From Actinacidiphila sp. DG2A-62 (GTDB lineage Bacteria > Actinomycetota > Actinomycetes > Streptomycetales > Streptomycetaceae), in contig NZ_JAYMGI010000002.1 in the NCBI RefSeq assembly GCF_035825295.1, positions 6,772,001 to 6,836,000 of the forward strand: DNA of 64,000 nt, read 5' to 3'. Of this stretch, positions 29,515 to 38,256 are shown piece after piece (positions within the stretch are counted from its first letter, which is position 1; each line of letters opens with the position of its first letter). Made by a program: the position numbers and the translations under genes. The notes under the pieces were generated by a model. The model was not told the origin of the DNA. It was given only the letters and a program-made list of their open reading frames with translations, and did not search any database.

Positions 29515-31160
29515 GGGCCGCGGACACGGCCGTGCTCGCGGAGAAGGCGGGCGACCACCAGGGCCTGGCGATCGTGCTGTTCACGATCATCGTGTCGGTC
29601 ACCCTGGGGATCACCGCGTGGGCGGGGCGGCAGCGCAGTTCCACGGTGGAGTTCTTCGCCGGCGGGCGGTTGTTCTCGCCGCTGGAGAACGGCCTGGCGA
29701 TCGCCGGGGACTACATGTCCGCGGCGTCGTTCCTCGGCATCTCGGGGCTGATCGCGCTGTTCGGCTACGACGGGCTGCTCTACTCGGTGGGCTTCTTCGT
29801 CGCCTGGCTGGTGGTGCTGATGCTGGTCGCTGAACTGGTGCGGAACGTCGGCACGTACACGCTCGCGGACGTGCTGTCGGCGCGGATGCGCCAGCGGCCG
29901 GTGCGGATCGCCGCGGGCACGGCGTCGATCACGGTGTCCATCCTCTATTTGGTGGCCCAGATGGTCGGCGCCGGCAGCCTGGTCGGACTGCTGCTCGGCG
30001 CGGACGACTCGGGGGCGGCGCGCGGCTGGACGGTGGTGGGCGTCGGGGCCCTGATGGTGTTCTACGTGTCCTTCGGCGGGATGCGGGCCACCACGTGGAT
30101 CCAGATCGTCAAGACCGTGCTGCTGATGGGCGGGACGGTGACGCTCACGGTGCTCGTCGCGGTCAGGTTCCACGGCGACATGGGACACCTGCTGGACTCG
30201 GCCGCTGCCGGCAGCGGGCACGGACAGGCGTTCCTGGCACCGGGGTTGAAGTACGGCGGCGGATGGACGCAGCGCCTCGACTTCATCAGCCTCGGCCTCG
30301 CCCTGGTGCTGGGCACCGCCGGGCTGCCGCACATCCTGTCGCGGTTCTACACCGTGCCGACCGCGCGTTCGGCGCGGCGCTCGGTGGTGTGGGCGATCGG
30401 GCTGATCGGGACGTTCTACCTGATGACGATCGTGCTCGGCTTCGGCGCCGCGGCGGTCGTCGGCTCGGACCGGGTGCGGGCGTCCAACGAGGCAGGGAAC
30501 ACCGCCGTGCCGCTGCTGGCCGAGGCCCTCGGCGGCGGGTCCGGGACCGCGGGGGGCACGGTGCTCTTCGCGGTGGTGGGGGCGGTGGCCTTCGCCACGA
30601 TCCTGGCCGTGGTCGCGGGCATCACCCTCGCCTCGTCGGCCTCGGTGGCCCACGACCTCTACGCGACCTGGCGCCGGCGCCGGCAGGACCAGCGGGCCGC
30701 GGAGAACGAGTTGGAGGGCGGCGAGGTGACGGTCGCGCGGTGGGCGGCGGTCGGCATCGGCGCCACCGCGATCGCGCTCAGCCTGCTCGCACAGGACCAG
30801 AACGTGGCGTTCCTGGTCGGCCTGGCCTTCGCGGTCGCCGCCTCGGCGAACCTGCCGGCGCTGCTCTACTCGCTGTTCTGGCGCAGGTTCACCACCCGCG
30901 GCGCGGTGTGGTCGGTGTACGGCGGCCTGGTGCCGGCACTGGTGCTGGTCGCGCTGTCGCCGGTGGTGTCCGGGCGGCCCGACGCGCTGCTGCCCGGGGT
31001 GGACTTCCACCTGTTCCCGCTGGAGAACCCCGGACTGGTCTCGATCCCGCTGGGGTTCCTGGCCGGCTGGCTCGGCACGGTGCTGTCGCCCGAGCCCGCG
31101 GACCAGGCGCGATACGCGGAGACGGAGGTGCGTTCCCTCACCGGGGCGGGCGCCGCGTGA
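29511..31160 (+). CDS. cation/acetate-type sodium:solute symporter
   Basis: A 549-aa solute:sodium symporter of the ActP/MctC group, which takes up acetate, pyruvate or related short monocarboxylates with sodium. About 13 membrane helices are visible. The region FFAGGRLFSPLENGLAIAGDYMSAASFLGISG is the family signature (read here in two pieces around the GDYMSAASFLG core). The start was set at ATG 29511 because it overlaps the DUF485 stop. It converges on a CitA/DcuS-type two-component system, a plausible but unproven regulator. Confidence 0.9.
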   Translation: MRAADTAVLAEKAGDHQGLAIVLFTIIVSVTLGITAWAGRQRSSTVEFFAGGRLFSPLENGLAIAGDYMSAASFLGISGLIALFGYDGLLYSVGFFVAWLVVLMLVAELVRNVGTYTLADVLSARMRQRPVRIAAGTASITVSILYLVAQMVGAGSLVGLLLGADDSGAARGWTVVGVGALMVFYVSFGGMRATTWIQIVKTVLLMGGTVTLTVLVAVRFHGDMGHLLDSAAAGSGHGQAFLAPGLKYGGGWTQRLDFISLGLALVLGTAGLPHILSRFYTVPTARSARRSVVWAIGLIGTFYLMTIVLGFGAAAVVGSDRVRASNEAGNTAVPLLAEALGGGSGTAGGTVLFAVVGAVAFATILAVVAGITLASSASVAHDLYATWRRRRQDQRAAENELEGGEVTVARWAAVGIGATAIALSLLAQDQNVAFLVGLAFAVAASANLPALLYSLFWRRFTTRGAVWSVYGGLVPALVLVALSPVVSGRPDALLPGVDFHLFPLENPGLVSIPLGFLAGWLGTVLSPEPADQARYAETEVRSLTGAGAA

Positions 31161-31226
31161 GACGGCCGGCCCGGGCCGCGTGAACCGTCGGACCGGCCCG
31201 GGTCGGTGGGCCGGGGCGGGTCGGCG

Positions 31227-31248
31227 GGCCTGCCCCTGCCAGCAGGCC
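31227..31248. terminator. hairpin between symporter and response regulator
   Basis: GGCCTGC (31227-31233) pairs with GCAGGCC (31242-31248) around an 8-nt loop, within a wider run of GGCCCGGG-type palindromes between convergent genes. Confidence 0.5.
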
Positions 31249-31256
31249 GGCCCGGG

Positions 31257-31958
31257 TCAGTGGGCCGGCGCCCACGCGTAGAGGTGCTCGGGCCGGCCGG
31301 TGTCGCCGTACTTCAGGGTGAGGCGGAGCCGGCCGGACTGCTCCAGCGCCTTGAGGTAGCGCTGTGCGGTGGAGCGGCTCAGCCCGGCCCGCTCGGCGAC
31401 CTCGTGCGCGGACAGCGGGCCGCCGGCCTCCCTCAGCACCTGCCGGATGAGGTCGGCGGTGGGCGCGGAGTGGCCCTTGGGCAGGGTGGCCGGAGAGGCG
31501 GAGGCGGTACGCAGCGCCCCGAAGATCCGGTCCACCTGCTCCTGCCCGGCCTCACCGCCGCCGCCCGAGCCGCGCACGCCGTCCAGGGTGCGGCGCAGTG
31601 CCGCGTAACCCTCCAGCTTGGCCCTCAGCCCGGTGAAGCCGAACGGCTTGACCAGGTACTGCAGCGCGCCGAGCCGCAGCGCCGCCTGCACGGTCGCCAC
31701 GTCGCGGGCCGCGGTCACCATGATCACGTCCGCGTGGTGGCCGAGCTGGCGCATGCGGCGCACCAGCGTCAGGCCGGACTCGTCCGGCAGGTAGTGGTCG
31801 AGCAGCACCAGGTCCACCCGGTGCCGCTCCAGCGTGGCCAGCGCCTGCGCCGCGGTGTGCGCCCGCGCCGAGACCCGGAAGCCCGGCACCTTGGCCACGT
31901 AGGCCGAGTTGATCTCGGCGACGCGGAAGTCGTCGTCCACGACCAGTACGTCGATCAT
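31257..31958 (-). CDS. response regulator, CitB/DcuR type
   Basis: A 233-aa regulator with a receiver domain (acidic Asp8-Asp10, phospho-acceptor Asp54 in LLDHYLPDESG, Lys104 in LVKPFGF) and a C-terminal helix-turn-helix (about 180-230: SAHEVAERAGLSRSTAQRYLKALEQSG). This is the CitB/DcuR/DctR architecture used for organic-acid uptake control. Its ATG overlaps the kinase stop (ATGA, 31955-31958), so the pair is translationally coupled. Confidence 0.93.
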   Translation of the reverse strand: MIDVLVVDDDFRVAEINSAYVAKVPGFRVSARAHTAAQALATLERHRVDLVLLDHYLPDESGLTLVRRMRQLGHHADVIMVTAARDVATVQAALRLGALQYLVKPFGFTGLRAKLEGYAALRRTLDGVRGSGGGGEAGQEQVDRIFGALRTASASPATLPKGHSAPTADLIRQVLREAGGPLSAHEVAERAGLSRSTAQRYLKALEQSGRLRLTLKYGDTGRPEHLYAWAPAH

Positions 31959-33796
31959 CGCGCACCTCCCGCTGTGCTGACCGTCCCTGCCGTGCTGACC
32001 GTGCCCGCCGCGCCCGCGCCTCCGCCCGCCGCGCCCGCGCCTCCGCCCGCCGCGCCCGCGCCTACACCCGCGCCCGCGCCCGCACCCGCGCCCACCGTCG
32101 CCGACAGCGCCTCCGGCAGCACCACCGTGAACACCGCGCCGCCGCCCGTCCGCGCGGCGACCCGCGCCATGCCCCCGTACCGCTCGGCCAGTCGCCGCAC
32201 CAGCGCGAGGCCGAGGCCGCGGCCTCGGTGGGCCGGCGGCTGCTTGGTGCTCCAGCCCTCGGTGAAGATCAGCTCGCGCAGCTCCGGCGGCACACCGGGA
32301 CCATCGTCGCCGACCCGCAGCACCGCCGTGCCGCCCTCGGCGCGCAGCTCCACCTCGACCTCGGCGGCGGCGGCGTCCAGCGCGTTGTCGATCAGGTTGC
32401 CCAGCACCGTGACCAGGTCCCGCGGGTCCACCACCTGGTCCGGCAGCCATGTCGCGGCGGTGAGCCGCAGCGTCACGCCGCGCTCCTTCGCGATCGCCGA
32501 CTTGCCCACCAGCAGCGCCGACACCAGCGGGTCGCGGACCCGGTCGGCCACCTCCTCCGCGGACGCCCGGTGGGTGTCCGCGACCTGCGCCAGATAGTCC
32601 ACCGCCTCCTCGTGCAGGCCGAGTTCGAGCAGCCCCAGCAGGGTGTGCAGGCGGTTGGCGTGCTCGTGGTCCTGCGCGCGCAGCGCGTCCAGCAGGCCGT
32701 GCGTGGAGTCCAGCTCGCGGCCCAGCAGCTCCAGTTCGGTACGGTCCCGCAGCGTCACCACCGCGCCGCCGTCCCCGGTCGGCATCCGATTGGCGACCAG
32801 CACCCGCCCGCCGCTGACCGTCAGCAGGTCCGCGCCCTCCGCGCGCCCAGCCAGCACATCGGTGGTGCGGCCCGCGGGCAGCAGCTCGTCCAGCGCCCGG
32901 CCCGCCGCGTCCGGGCCGAGGCCCAGCAGCCGCTGCGCCTCGTCGTTCACCAGCCGCACCCTGACCTGCGGGTCGAGAGCGAGCACGCCCTCGCGGATGC
33001 CGTGCAGCATGGCCTCGCGCTCGTCGAGCAGCGCCGCGATGTCCGCCGACGCCAGCCCGCGCGTCGCCCGCTGCAGCCGGCGCGAGCCCCACACCGCGGC
33101 CAGCGCGCCCACCGCGAGCGCCGCGCCCGCGTAGAGCAGCAGCCCCGGCACCGCCGCGAGCAGCCGGCTCTTCACCGTCCCGTACGCGATGCCGACCGAC
33201 ACCGCGCCCACGATCCGCCCGGAGGCGTCCCGCAGCGGCACCTTGCCGCGGGCGCTGCGGCCCAGCGTGCCGCTGTCGATCTGCATGATCTCCCGGCCGC
33301 CCAGCGCCACGCTGGGGTCGGTCGACACGTGCTGCCCGATCCGCGCGGGCTCGGTGTGCGACCAGCGGGTGCCGTGCAGGTCCATCACCACGATGTAGCT
33401 GGCGTGGGTGGCCTTGCGGACGCGTTCCGCCTCGCGCTGCACCGGCCCGTCGGGGGTCGGCCGCGAGGAGGTCAGCTCGGCGGCGGTCTGCGGCTCGGCC
33501 GCCACGGTCTGCGCGATGGCCAGCGCCCGGTGCTCCGCCTGGTCGTCGAGTTGGTGACTGAGCGGAGCCAGGAAGAGGCCGGTGGCCAGCGCGGTGACGC
33601 CGGTGGTCAGCGCCAGCTGCATCAGCAGCACCTGCCCCGAGACCCGCCGGGGCCACCCGAAGCGCCGCGCGCCGGCCACCGGCCGGGCCTGCGCGCCGGC
33701 CGCCCGCCGCGTCCGCCCGCCGGCCGCCCGCCCGGCCGGGACGCCCGCCGCCCGCCGGTCCCGCACGATCCGCGCCGACCGTCCGTTCCGCTCCAT
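31955..33796 (-). CDS. sensor histidine kinase, CitA/DcuS type
   Basis: A 613-aa membrane kinase. The N-terminus is Arg-rich, then TM1 (VLLMQLALTTGVTALATGLFL), an extracytoplasmic sensor of about 130 residues with the CitA/DcuS-like core (SYIVVMDLHGTRWSHTEP, GRIVGAVSVGIAYG), TM2 (LLAAVPGLLLYAGAALAVGALAAV), a PAS domain, a dimerisation region with the H-box histidine in DHEHANRLHTL, and an HATPase (NLIDNALDAA, GDDGPGVP, GRGLGLALV). The tail is Gly/Ala repeats. CitA-family sensors bind carboxylates; the ligand here is unknown. GGAGGG precedes the ATG. Confidence 0.92.
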   Translation of the reverse strand: MERNGRSARIVRDRRAAGVPAGRAAGGRTRRAAGAQARPVAGARRFGWPRRVSGQVLLMQLALTTGVTALATGLFLAPLSHQLDDQAEHRALAIAQTVAAEPQTAAELTSSRPTPDGPVQREAERVRKATHASYIVVMDLHGTRWSHTEPARIGQHVSTDPSVALGGREIMQIDSGTLGRSARGKVPLRDASGRIVGAVSVGIAYGTVKSRLLAAVPGLLLYAGAALAVGALAAVWGSRRLQRATRGLASADIAALLDEREAMLHGIREGVLALDPQVRVRLVNDEAQRLLGLGPDAAGRALDELLPAGRTTDVLAGRAEGADLLTVSGGRVLVANRMPTGDGGAVVTLRDRTELELLGRELDSTHGLLDALRAQDHEHANRLHTLLGLLELGLHEEAVDYLAQVADTHRASAEEVADRVRDPLVSALLVGKSAIAKERGVTLRLTAATWLPDQVVDPRDLVTVLGNLIDNALDAAAAEVEVELRAEGGTAVLRVGDDGPGVPPELRELIFTEGWSTKQPPAHRGRGLGLALVRRLAERYGGMARVAARTGGGAVFTVVLPEALSATVGAGAGAGAGVGAGAAGGGAGAAGGGAGAAGTVSTAGTVSTAGGAR

Positions 33797-33992
33797 GGGT
33801 CCCTCCGGGTCCCGTTCCGCCGACTCCTGCCCGCAACGCAACGTAAGCGCTGGCCGTCCGGATGGGCAGGGGCCGTTTCGCTTTCGCTGCCCCGGGGCGA
33901 GCAAAACGAGCAGAAGCCCGGCTTGTGCGCACAAGGGGCCGAGCGCACACAAGGCTCCCGGCGATCCGCCGCCGCTCGTAGCGTCCCCGGCC

Positions 33993-34808
33993 ATGACCGG
34001 CAACACGAGCCCCGCCATCGAGCTGCGGGGGGCGGGCAAGGCGTTCAGGACACCGTCCGGCGCCCTGCACACCGCCGTACGAGATCTGGACCTGACCATC
34101 GACCGCGGCGAGTTCGTCGCCGTCGTCGGTCCCACCGGCTGCGGCAAGTCGACCACGCTGACGCTGGTCAGCGGGCTGCAGGAGCCGACCGCAGGGGACG
34201 TGCTGGTGGGCGGCGAGCCGGTGCGCGGCATCGGCGCCGACGTCGGCTTCGTCTTCCAGCAGGACGCCGTCTTCCCCTGGCGGACCGTGCTCTCCAACGT
34301 CATGGCCGGGCCGCGCTTTCGCGGCGTGCCCCGCGCCGAGGCCAAGGAGCGGGCCCGCGACTGGCTCGCCCGGGTGGGCCTGTCCGCCTTCGAGGACCGC
34401 TATCCGCACCAGCTGTCCGGCGGTCAGCGCAAGCGCGTCGCGCTCGCCGCGACCTTCGTCAACGACCCGGCGATCCTGCTCATGGACGAGCCGTTCTCCG
34501 CGCTCGACGTGCAGACCAGGGCGCTGATGTCGGACCAGCTGCTGGACCTGTGGGCGGGCACCGGCTCGTCCGTCGTCTTCGTCACGCACGACCTGGAGGA
34601 GTCCATCGCGCTCGCCGACAAGGTCGTGGTGATGACCGCGGGCCCGGCGACCGTCAAGGAGGTCTTCACGATCGACCTGCCCCGGCCGCGCAAGGTCGAG
34701 GAGGTCCGGCTCGCACCGCGCTTCGTGGAGATCTACCGCGAGATCTGGTCCTCGCTCGGCGAAGAGGTCCGCATCACCCGGGAGAGGAGCAGCGGACATG
34801 CCGCCTGA
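33993..34808 (+). CDS. ABC transporter ATPase (nitrate/sulfonate/taurine type)
   Basis: A 271-aa importer ATPase of the SsuB/TauB group. Walker A GPTGCGKSTT, Q-loop FQQDAVFPWRTV, signature LSGGQRKRVALAATF, Walker B ILLMDEPFSALD, H-loop VTHDLEESIAL. The position of the ATG at 33993 fits family length; the upstream open frame overlaps the kinase promoter region. It diverges from the histidine kinase and starts an ATPase-permease-binding protein cluster. Confidence 0.94.
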   Translation: MTGNTSPAIELRGAGKAFRTPSGALHTAVRDLDLTIDRGEFVAVVGPTGCGKSTTLTLVSGLQEPTAGDVLVGGEPVRGIGADVGFVFQQDAVFPWRTVLSNVMAGPRFRGVPRAEAKERARDWLARVGLSAFEDRYPHQLSGGQRKRVALAATFVNDPAILLMDEPFSALDVQTRALMSDQLLDLWAGTGSSVVFVTHDLEESIALADKVVVMTAGPATVKEVFTIDLPRPRKVEEVRLAPRFVEIYREIWSSLGEEVRITRERSSGHAA

Positions 34809-35021
34809 GACGAGGCCCGCCGGACCCGCCGGACCCGCCAAACCCGCCAAACCCGCCGGACCCGCCCGGCCAGCCGCCACGGACGCCGCCACCGACGCCC
34901 CCATGGACGCCCCCGTGGACGCTCCGGCCGGCACCCCGCCGGCACCCCCGCCGACACCGCCCTCGGCACGGGCGACCGTACGAAAGCCCGCGCCCGCGCC
35001 GCCCGCAACCGCACCCTGCTG

Positions 35022-35792
35022 GTGTACGCCGCCCGTCTCGCCGTGCTCGTCGCGGTCCTCGGGGTGTGGGAGTGGTTCGCCCGCACCGGCGTCATCGACC
35101 CGTTCAACTTCTCCATGCCCAGCAAGATCTGGGACCAGATCCGGCAGTGGACGCTGCACGGCACCCCGCAGGGATCGCTGGGCGAGCAGATCTGGTACAC
35201 GCTCTACGAGGCGGTGTACGGCTGGCTGATCGGCGTCGCGGCCGGGGTGCTGCTGGGCATCGCGCTGGGCCGGGTGCGGTTCCTGGCCGACGTGTTCGGC
35301 CCGTACGTGAAGATCCTCAACGCGATGCCGCGGATCGTGCTGGCCCCGATCTTCCTGATCTGGTTCGGGCTCGGCCCGGCCTCGAAGGTCGCCTCCGCGG
35401 TGGTCCTGGTCTTCTTCCCGGTCTTCTTCAACGCCTTCCAGGGCGCGCGCGAGGTGGACCGCAACCTCGTGGACAACGCCCGCATCCTGGGCGCGAGCAA
35501 CCGGCGGGTCACCCTCCAGGTGGTCGTGCCGTCCGCGACCTCGTGGATCTTCACCAGCCTGCACGTCAGCTTCGGCTTCGCGCTGATCGGCGCGATCGTC
35601 GGCGAGTACATCGGCGCCAACAAGGGTCTCGGCCTGCTCGTCTCGGCCTCCCAGGGCACCTTCAACGCGGCCGGCGTCTACGCGGCCATGGTGATCCTCG
35701 CGGTCGTCGCGCTCGTCGCCGAGGGGCTGCTGACCTTCCTGGAGAAGCGCCTCTTCCGCTGGAAGCCCGCGCAGACCGGCGCGGACCGTTGA
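35022..35792 (+). CDS. ABC transporter permease (SsuC/TauC type), N-terminus probably frameshifted
   Basis: A 256-aa permease with six hydrophobic segments and the EAA-type loop (ARILGASNRRVTLQVVVPSA). GTG 35022 has no ribosome site. An ATG at 34798 does (GGAGAGGAGC), overlaps the ATPase gene end and opens a Pro/Ala-rich leader (MPPETRPAGPAGPAKP) in another frame. Adding one base near 34930-34950 joins this leader to the permease frame (TALGTGDRTKARARAARNRTLLVYAARL). The probable true gene is therefore 34798-35792 with a one-base indel. All membrane segments lie in the intact part. Confidence 0.85.
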   Translation: MYAARLAVLVAVLGVWEWFARTGVIDPFNFSMPSKIWDQIRQWTLHGTPQGSLGEQIWYTLYEAVYGWLIGVAAGVLLGIALGRVRFLADVFGPYVKILNAMPRIVLAPIFLIWFGLGPASKVASAVVLVFFPVFFNAFQGAREVDRNLVDNARILGASNRRVTLQVVVPSATSWIFTSLHVSFGFALIGAIVGEYIGANKGLGLLVSASQGTFNAAGVYAAMVILAVVALVAEGLLTFLEKRLFRWKPAQTGADR

Positions 35793-35927
35793 CGCCCGCC
35801 GGCCCCGTACCGCCCCCGGCCCCCGTACCGCCCCGGCCCTCGTGCCGGCCTCCCTACCCGTGCCGGTCACCGCACCCGTGCCGGCCTCCCCTTCCGTACC
35901 GCCTCCGCTCACAAGGACGTGACCGCC

Positions 35928-37028
35928 ATGCCCGTCAAGCGCACCCACCTCCGCGTCGCGGCGTTCGCCGCCGCCGGCGTGCTCGCCGCCACCGCCCTCA
36001 CCGCGTGCGCCGACGACGCGTCGTCCGGCTCGGGCTCCGGGGCCGACGCGGGCGCCGGCTCGACCGGCGGCACGGCCGCGGGCGCGGCCAAGGACGCCAC
36101 CAAGGTCAAAATCATGGTCGGCGGCCTGGACAAGGTCATCTACCTGCCGGCGGTGCTCACCCAGCGGCTCGGCTTCTTCCAGGCCGAGGGCCTGGACGTC
36201 ACGCTGATGACCGAGCCGGCCGGCGTGCAGGCCACCACCGCCCTGGTCTCCGGCGACGTCCAGGGCGCGGTCGGGTTCTACGACCACACGCTGGACCTGC
36301 AGACCAAGGGCAAGCACGTCGAGTCGGTGGTGCAGTTCTCGCAGGCGCCCGGCGAGGTCGAGGTGGTCTCCAGCAAGGCGGCCGGTGACATCACGGCCGC
36401 CAAGGACTTCAAGGGCAAGAAGCTCGGCGTCACCGGGCTCGGCTCGTCCACCGACTTCCTCACCAAGTACCTGGCGGTGCACAACGGGTTGAAGGTCAGC
36501 GACTTCACGCCGGTCGCCGTCGGCGCGGGCCAGACCTTCATCGCCGCGCTCCAGCAGGGCTCCATCCAGGCCGGCATGACCACCGACCCGACCGTCGCGC
36601 AGATCCTGGACAAGGGCGCGGGCAAGGTGCTGTACGACATGCGGACGCCCGAGGGGTCGCGGCAGGCGCTCGGCGGCCTCTACCCGTCCTCCAGCCTCTA
36701 CATGAACACCGACTGGGTGGACTCCCACCAGGAGACCGTGCAGAAGCTGGCGAACGCCTTCGTCAAGACGCTGCGGTGGATGTCGACGCACACGCCCGAG
36801 GAGATCGCCGCGAAGATGCCGGCCGACTACGCGCAGGGCGGTGCGCGGCTCTACGCGCAGTCGATCAAGGCGACGCTGCCGATGTTCACCACGGACGGGG
36901 TGATGCCGCAGGGCGGGCCGGAGACGGTGGAGAGCGTGCTGAAGGCGTTCAACCCCAACCTGCGGCACGCCACGGTCGACCTGTCGCAGACGTACACCAC
37001 CCGGTTCGTCGAGAACGTCGCCCCGTGA
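35928..37028 (+). CDS. ABC transporter substrate-binding lipoprotein (NMT1/SsuA-like)
   Basis: A 366-aa lipoprotein: signal peptide, lipobox ALTAC (Cys about 25), then a Ser/Gly-rich tether. The binding domain KVKIMVGGLDKVIYLPAVL, LGFFQAEGLDVTLM, GVTGLGSSTDFLTKYL is that of the NMT1/SsuA group, which captures sulfonates, taurine, nitrate esters or pyrimidine precursors. ATG 35928 is favoured over GTG 35919 by spacing from AAGGA. The 126 bp upstream is a run of short degenerate CCCGTACCG/CCCGTGCCGG repeats. It ends 12 nt from the convergent next gene. Confidence 0.92.
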   Translation: MPVKRTHLRVAAFAAAGVLAATALTACADDASSGSGSGADAGAGSTGGTAAGAAKDATKVKIMVGGLDKVIYLPAVLTQRLGFFQAEGLDVTLMTEPAGVQATTALVSGDVQGAVGFYDHTLDLQTKGKHVESVVQFSQAPGEVEVVSSKAAGDITAAKDFKGKKLGVTGLGSSTDFLTKYLAVHNGLKVSDFTPVAVGAGQTFIAALQQGSIQAGMTTDPTVAQILDKGAGKVLYDMRTPEGSRQALGGLYPSSSLYMNTDWVDSHQETVQKLANAFVKTLRWMSTHTPEEIAAKMPADYAQGGARLYAQSIKATLPMFTTDGVMPQGGPETVESVLKAFNPNLRHATVDLSQTYTTRFVENVAP

Positions 37029-37040
37029 GCCGGCGGACCG

Positions 37041-38036
37041 TCAGACCGTGACCTCGTGGACGTCCTCGACGTCCATCCGGGCCGGCGTGCCCAGGGCCGC
37101 CCCGCAGCTCTCGGGGCGGGGCGGCCCGCTCGCGCGCCGCACCACCGCGACCCGCCAGGCGCGGCCGTCACGGTGGGCGACGGCGACGGTCCAGGTTGCG
37201 CCGTCGCCGTCGCCGTCGTCGCGTCCGGCCGGGGCTTCCTCGGTCGAGGTCACGGTCAGGGCGTCCGCCCGGTCCTCACCCGTCAGCGCGCGCACCGCGA
37301 GCTCGGCGGCCTGGCCGGGGCGGTCCCAGGCGGAGCGCCCCCGGCAGGGCGGGAACGGGACCCGGCCGTCCCGCGCGGCCTCCAGGACGCCCTTGGCCTG
37401 CCCGCCGTCCAGCCGCCCGTAGGTGTAGCCGTGTGGCAGCACGAGCATGGTGGGCGCGAAACGATGGCCGCCGAGGTGGGTGACCTCCCATACGTGCTCG
37501 GTGCCGTACGAGGCCGCCAGCTCGGAGGCGAGCGGGCGGCCGAGGAGCGCGCAGCAGCGGTCGCGGCGGGCGTTGGTGCAGACGAAGGCGAGCGGCGGGC
37601 CGTCGTACGGCACGCCGAAGCCGCGGGGGTCGCCGGCGCCGAGGGCGGTGAAGTCCAGGTCGGCCAGCGCGGCCACGGCGGCGGGGTCCGCGAGGTCCGC
37701 GGTGCGGATCCAGGGGTCGTCCGGGGCGGTGTGCGCGAGGATCACGCGGCGGCGCGGCTCCGCGGGGCGGATCGCCGCCGCGGGGTGGCGTGGGCCCGCC
37801 TGGCCGCGGGGGTCCGCGTGGCGGCCGGGGCGGCGGATCAGCGCGACGCGCACGCCGGTGCGGGCGGTGCGGTCCTCCAGGGCGCGGCCCACCGCGGGGT
37901 CCAGGTGGCTGGAGGTCAGGGCCTTCGCGCCCCACGGACCGGGCTGCTCCAGCAGCAGCCAGGTGCGGGCTGTCGCCGCGGTCGCGGTGAGGGGTTCGCC
38001 GTGGGCGGCGGAGGCTTGCGTGCAGGTTGCGCTCAC
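37041..38036 (-). CDS. sucrase/ferredoxin-like (thioredoxin-like ferredoxin) protein
   Basis: A 331-aa protein of the sucrase/ferredoxin-like family. The C-terminal domain has the thioredoxin-like ferredoxin pattern: AFVCTNARRDRCCALLG, then THLGGHRFAPTMLVLPHG, where the cysteines would bind a [2Fe-2S] cluster. The N-terminal half (WLLLEQPGPWGAKALTSSHLDPAVG) is the family signature. The physiological partner is unknown. The GTG at 38036 has only a weak ribosome site. Confidence 0.85.
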   Translation of the reverse strand: MSATCTQASAAHGEPLTATAATARTWLLLEQPGPWGAKALTSSHLDPAVGRALEDRTARTGVRVALIRRPGRHADPRGQAGPRHPAAAIRPAEPRRRVILAHTAPDDPWIRTADLADPAAVAALADLDFTALGAGDPRGFGVPYDGPPLAFVCTNARRDRCCALLGRPLASELAASYGTEHVWEVTHLGGHRFAPTMLVLPHGYTYGRLDGGQAKGVLEAARDGRVPFPPCRGRSAWDRPGQAAELAVRALTGEDRADALTVTSTEEAPAGRDDGDGDGATWTVAVAHRDGRAWRVAVVRRASGPPRPESCGAALGTPARMDVEDVHEVTV

Positions 38037-38220
38037 GCGGTGGAAGCGTAGTGCGTCGCGCCGTGGGGCTTCGCGCCTGGATGGTCGCGCTGTGGGTGGT
38101 CGCGCCGTGCCGGGCTGCGGGTCGCCTGCGGCGTCGCGCCGTCGGGGTTCCCTTGTCCCCGGCTCTCCCGCCGTCGTGGCTGCTCGCGCGCACGCGGCGC
38201 CAGCCGCATATCGGACGCAG

Positions 38221-38246
38221 CCCCGCGCCCCTTGCGGGGCGCGGGG
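38221..38246 (-). terminator. parC terminator
   Basis: A perfect 11-bp stem CCCCGCGCCCC/GGGGCGCGGGG with a TTGC loop, 10 nt past the parC stop. This hairpin type recurs at 3' ends in Streptomyces genomes. Confidence 0.8.
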
Positions 38247-38256
38247 TTCACGGGCC

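Noticed and set aside
31257..36968. A 1903-aa minus-strand open frame across the two-component and ABC genes
   Set aside because: Only its last 233 residues (the response regulator) are real; the rest is antisense or out-of-frame shadow.
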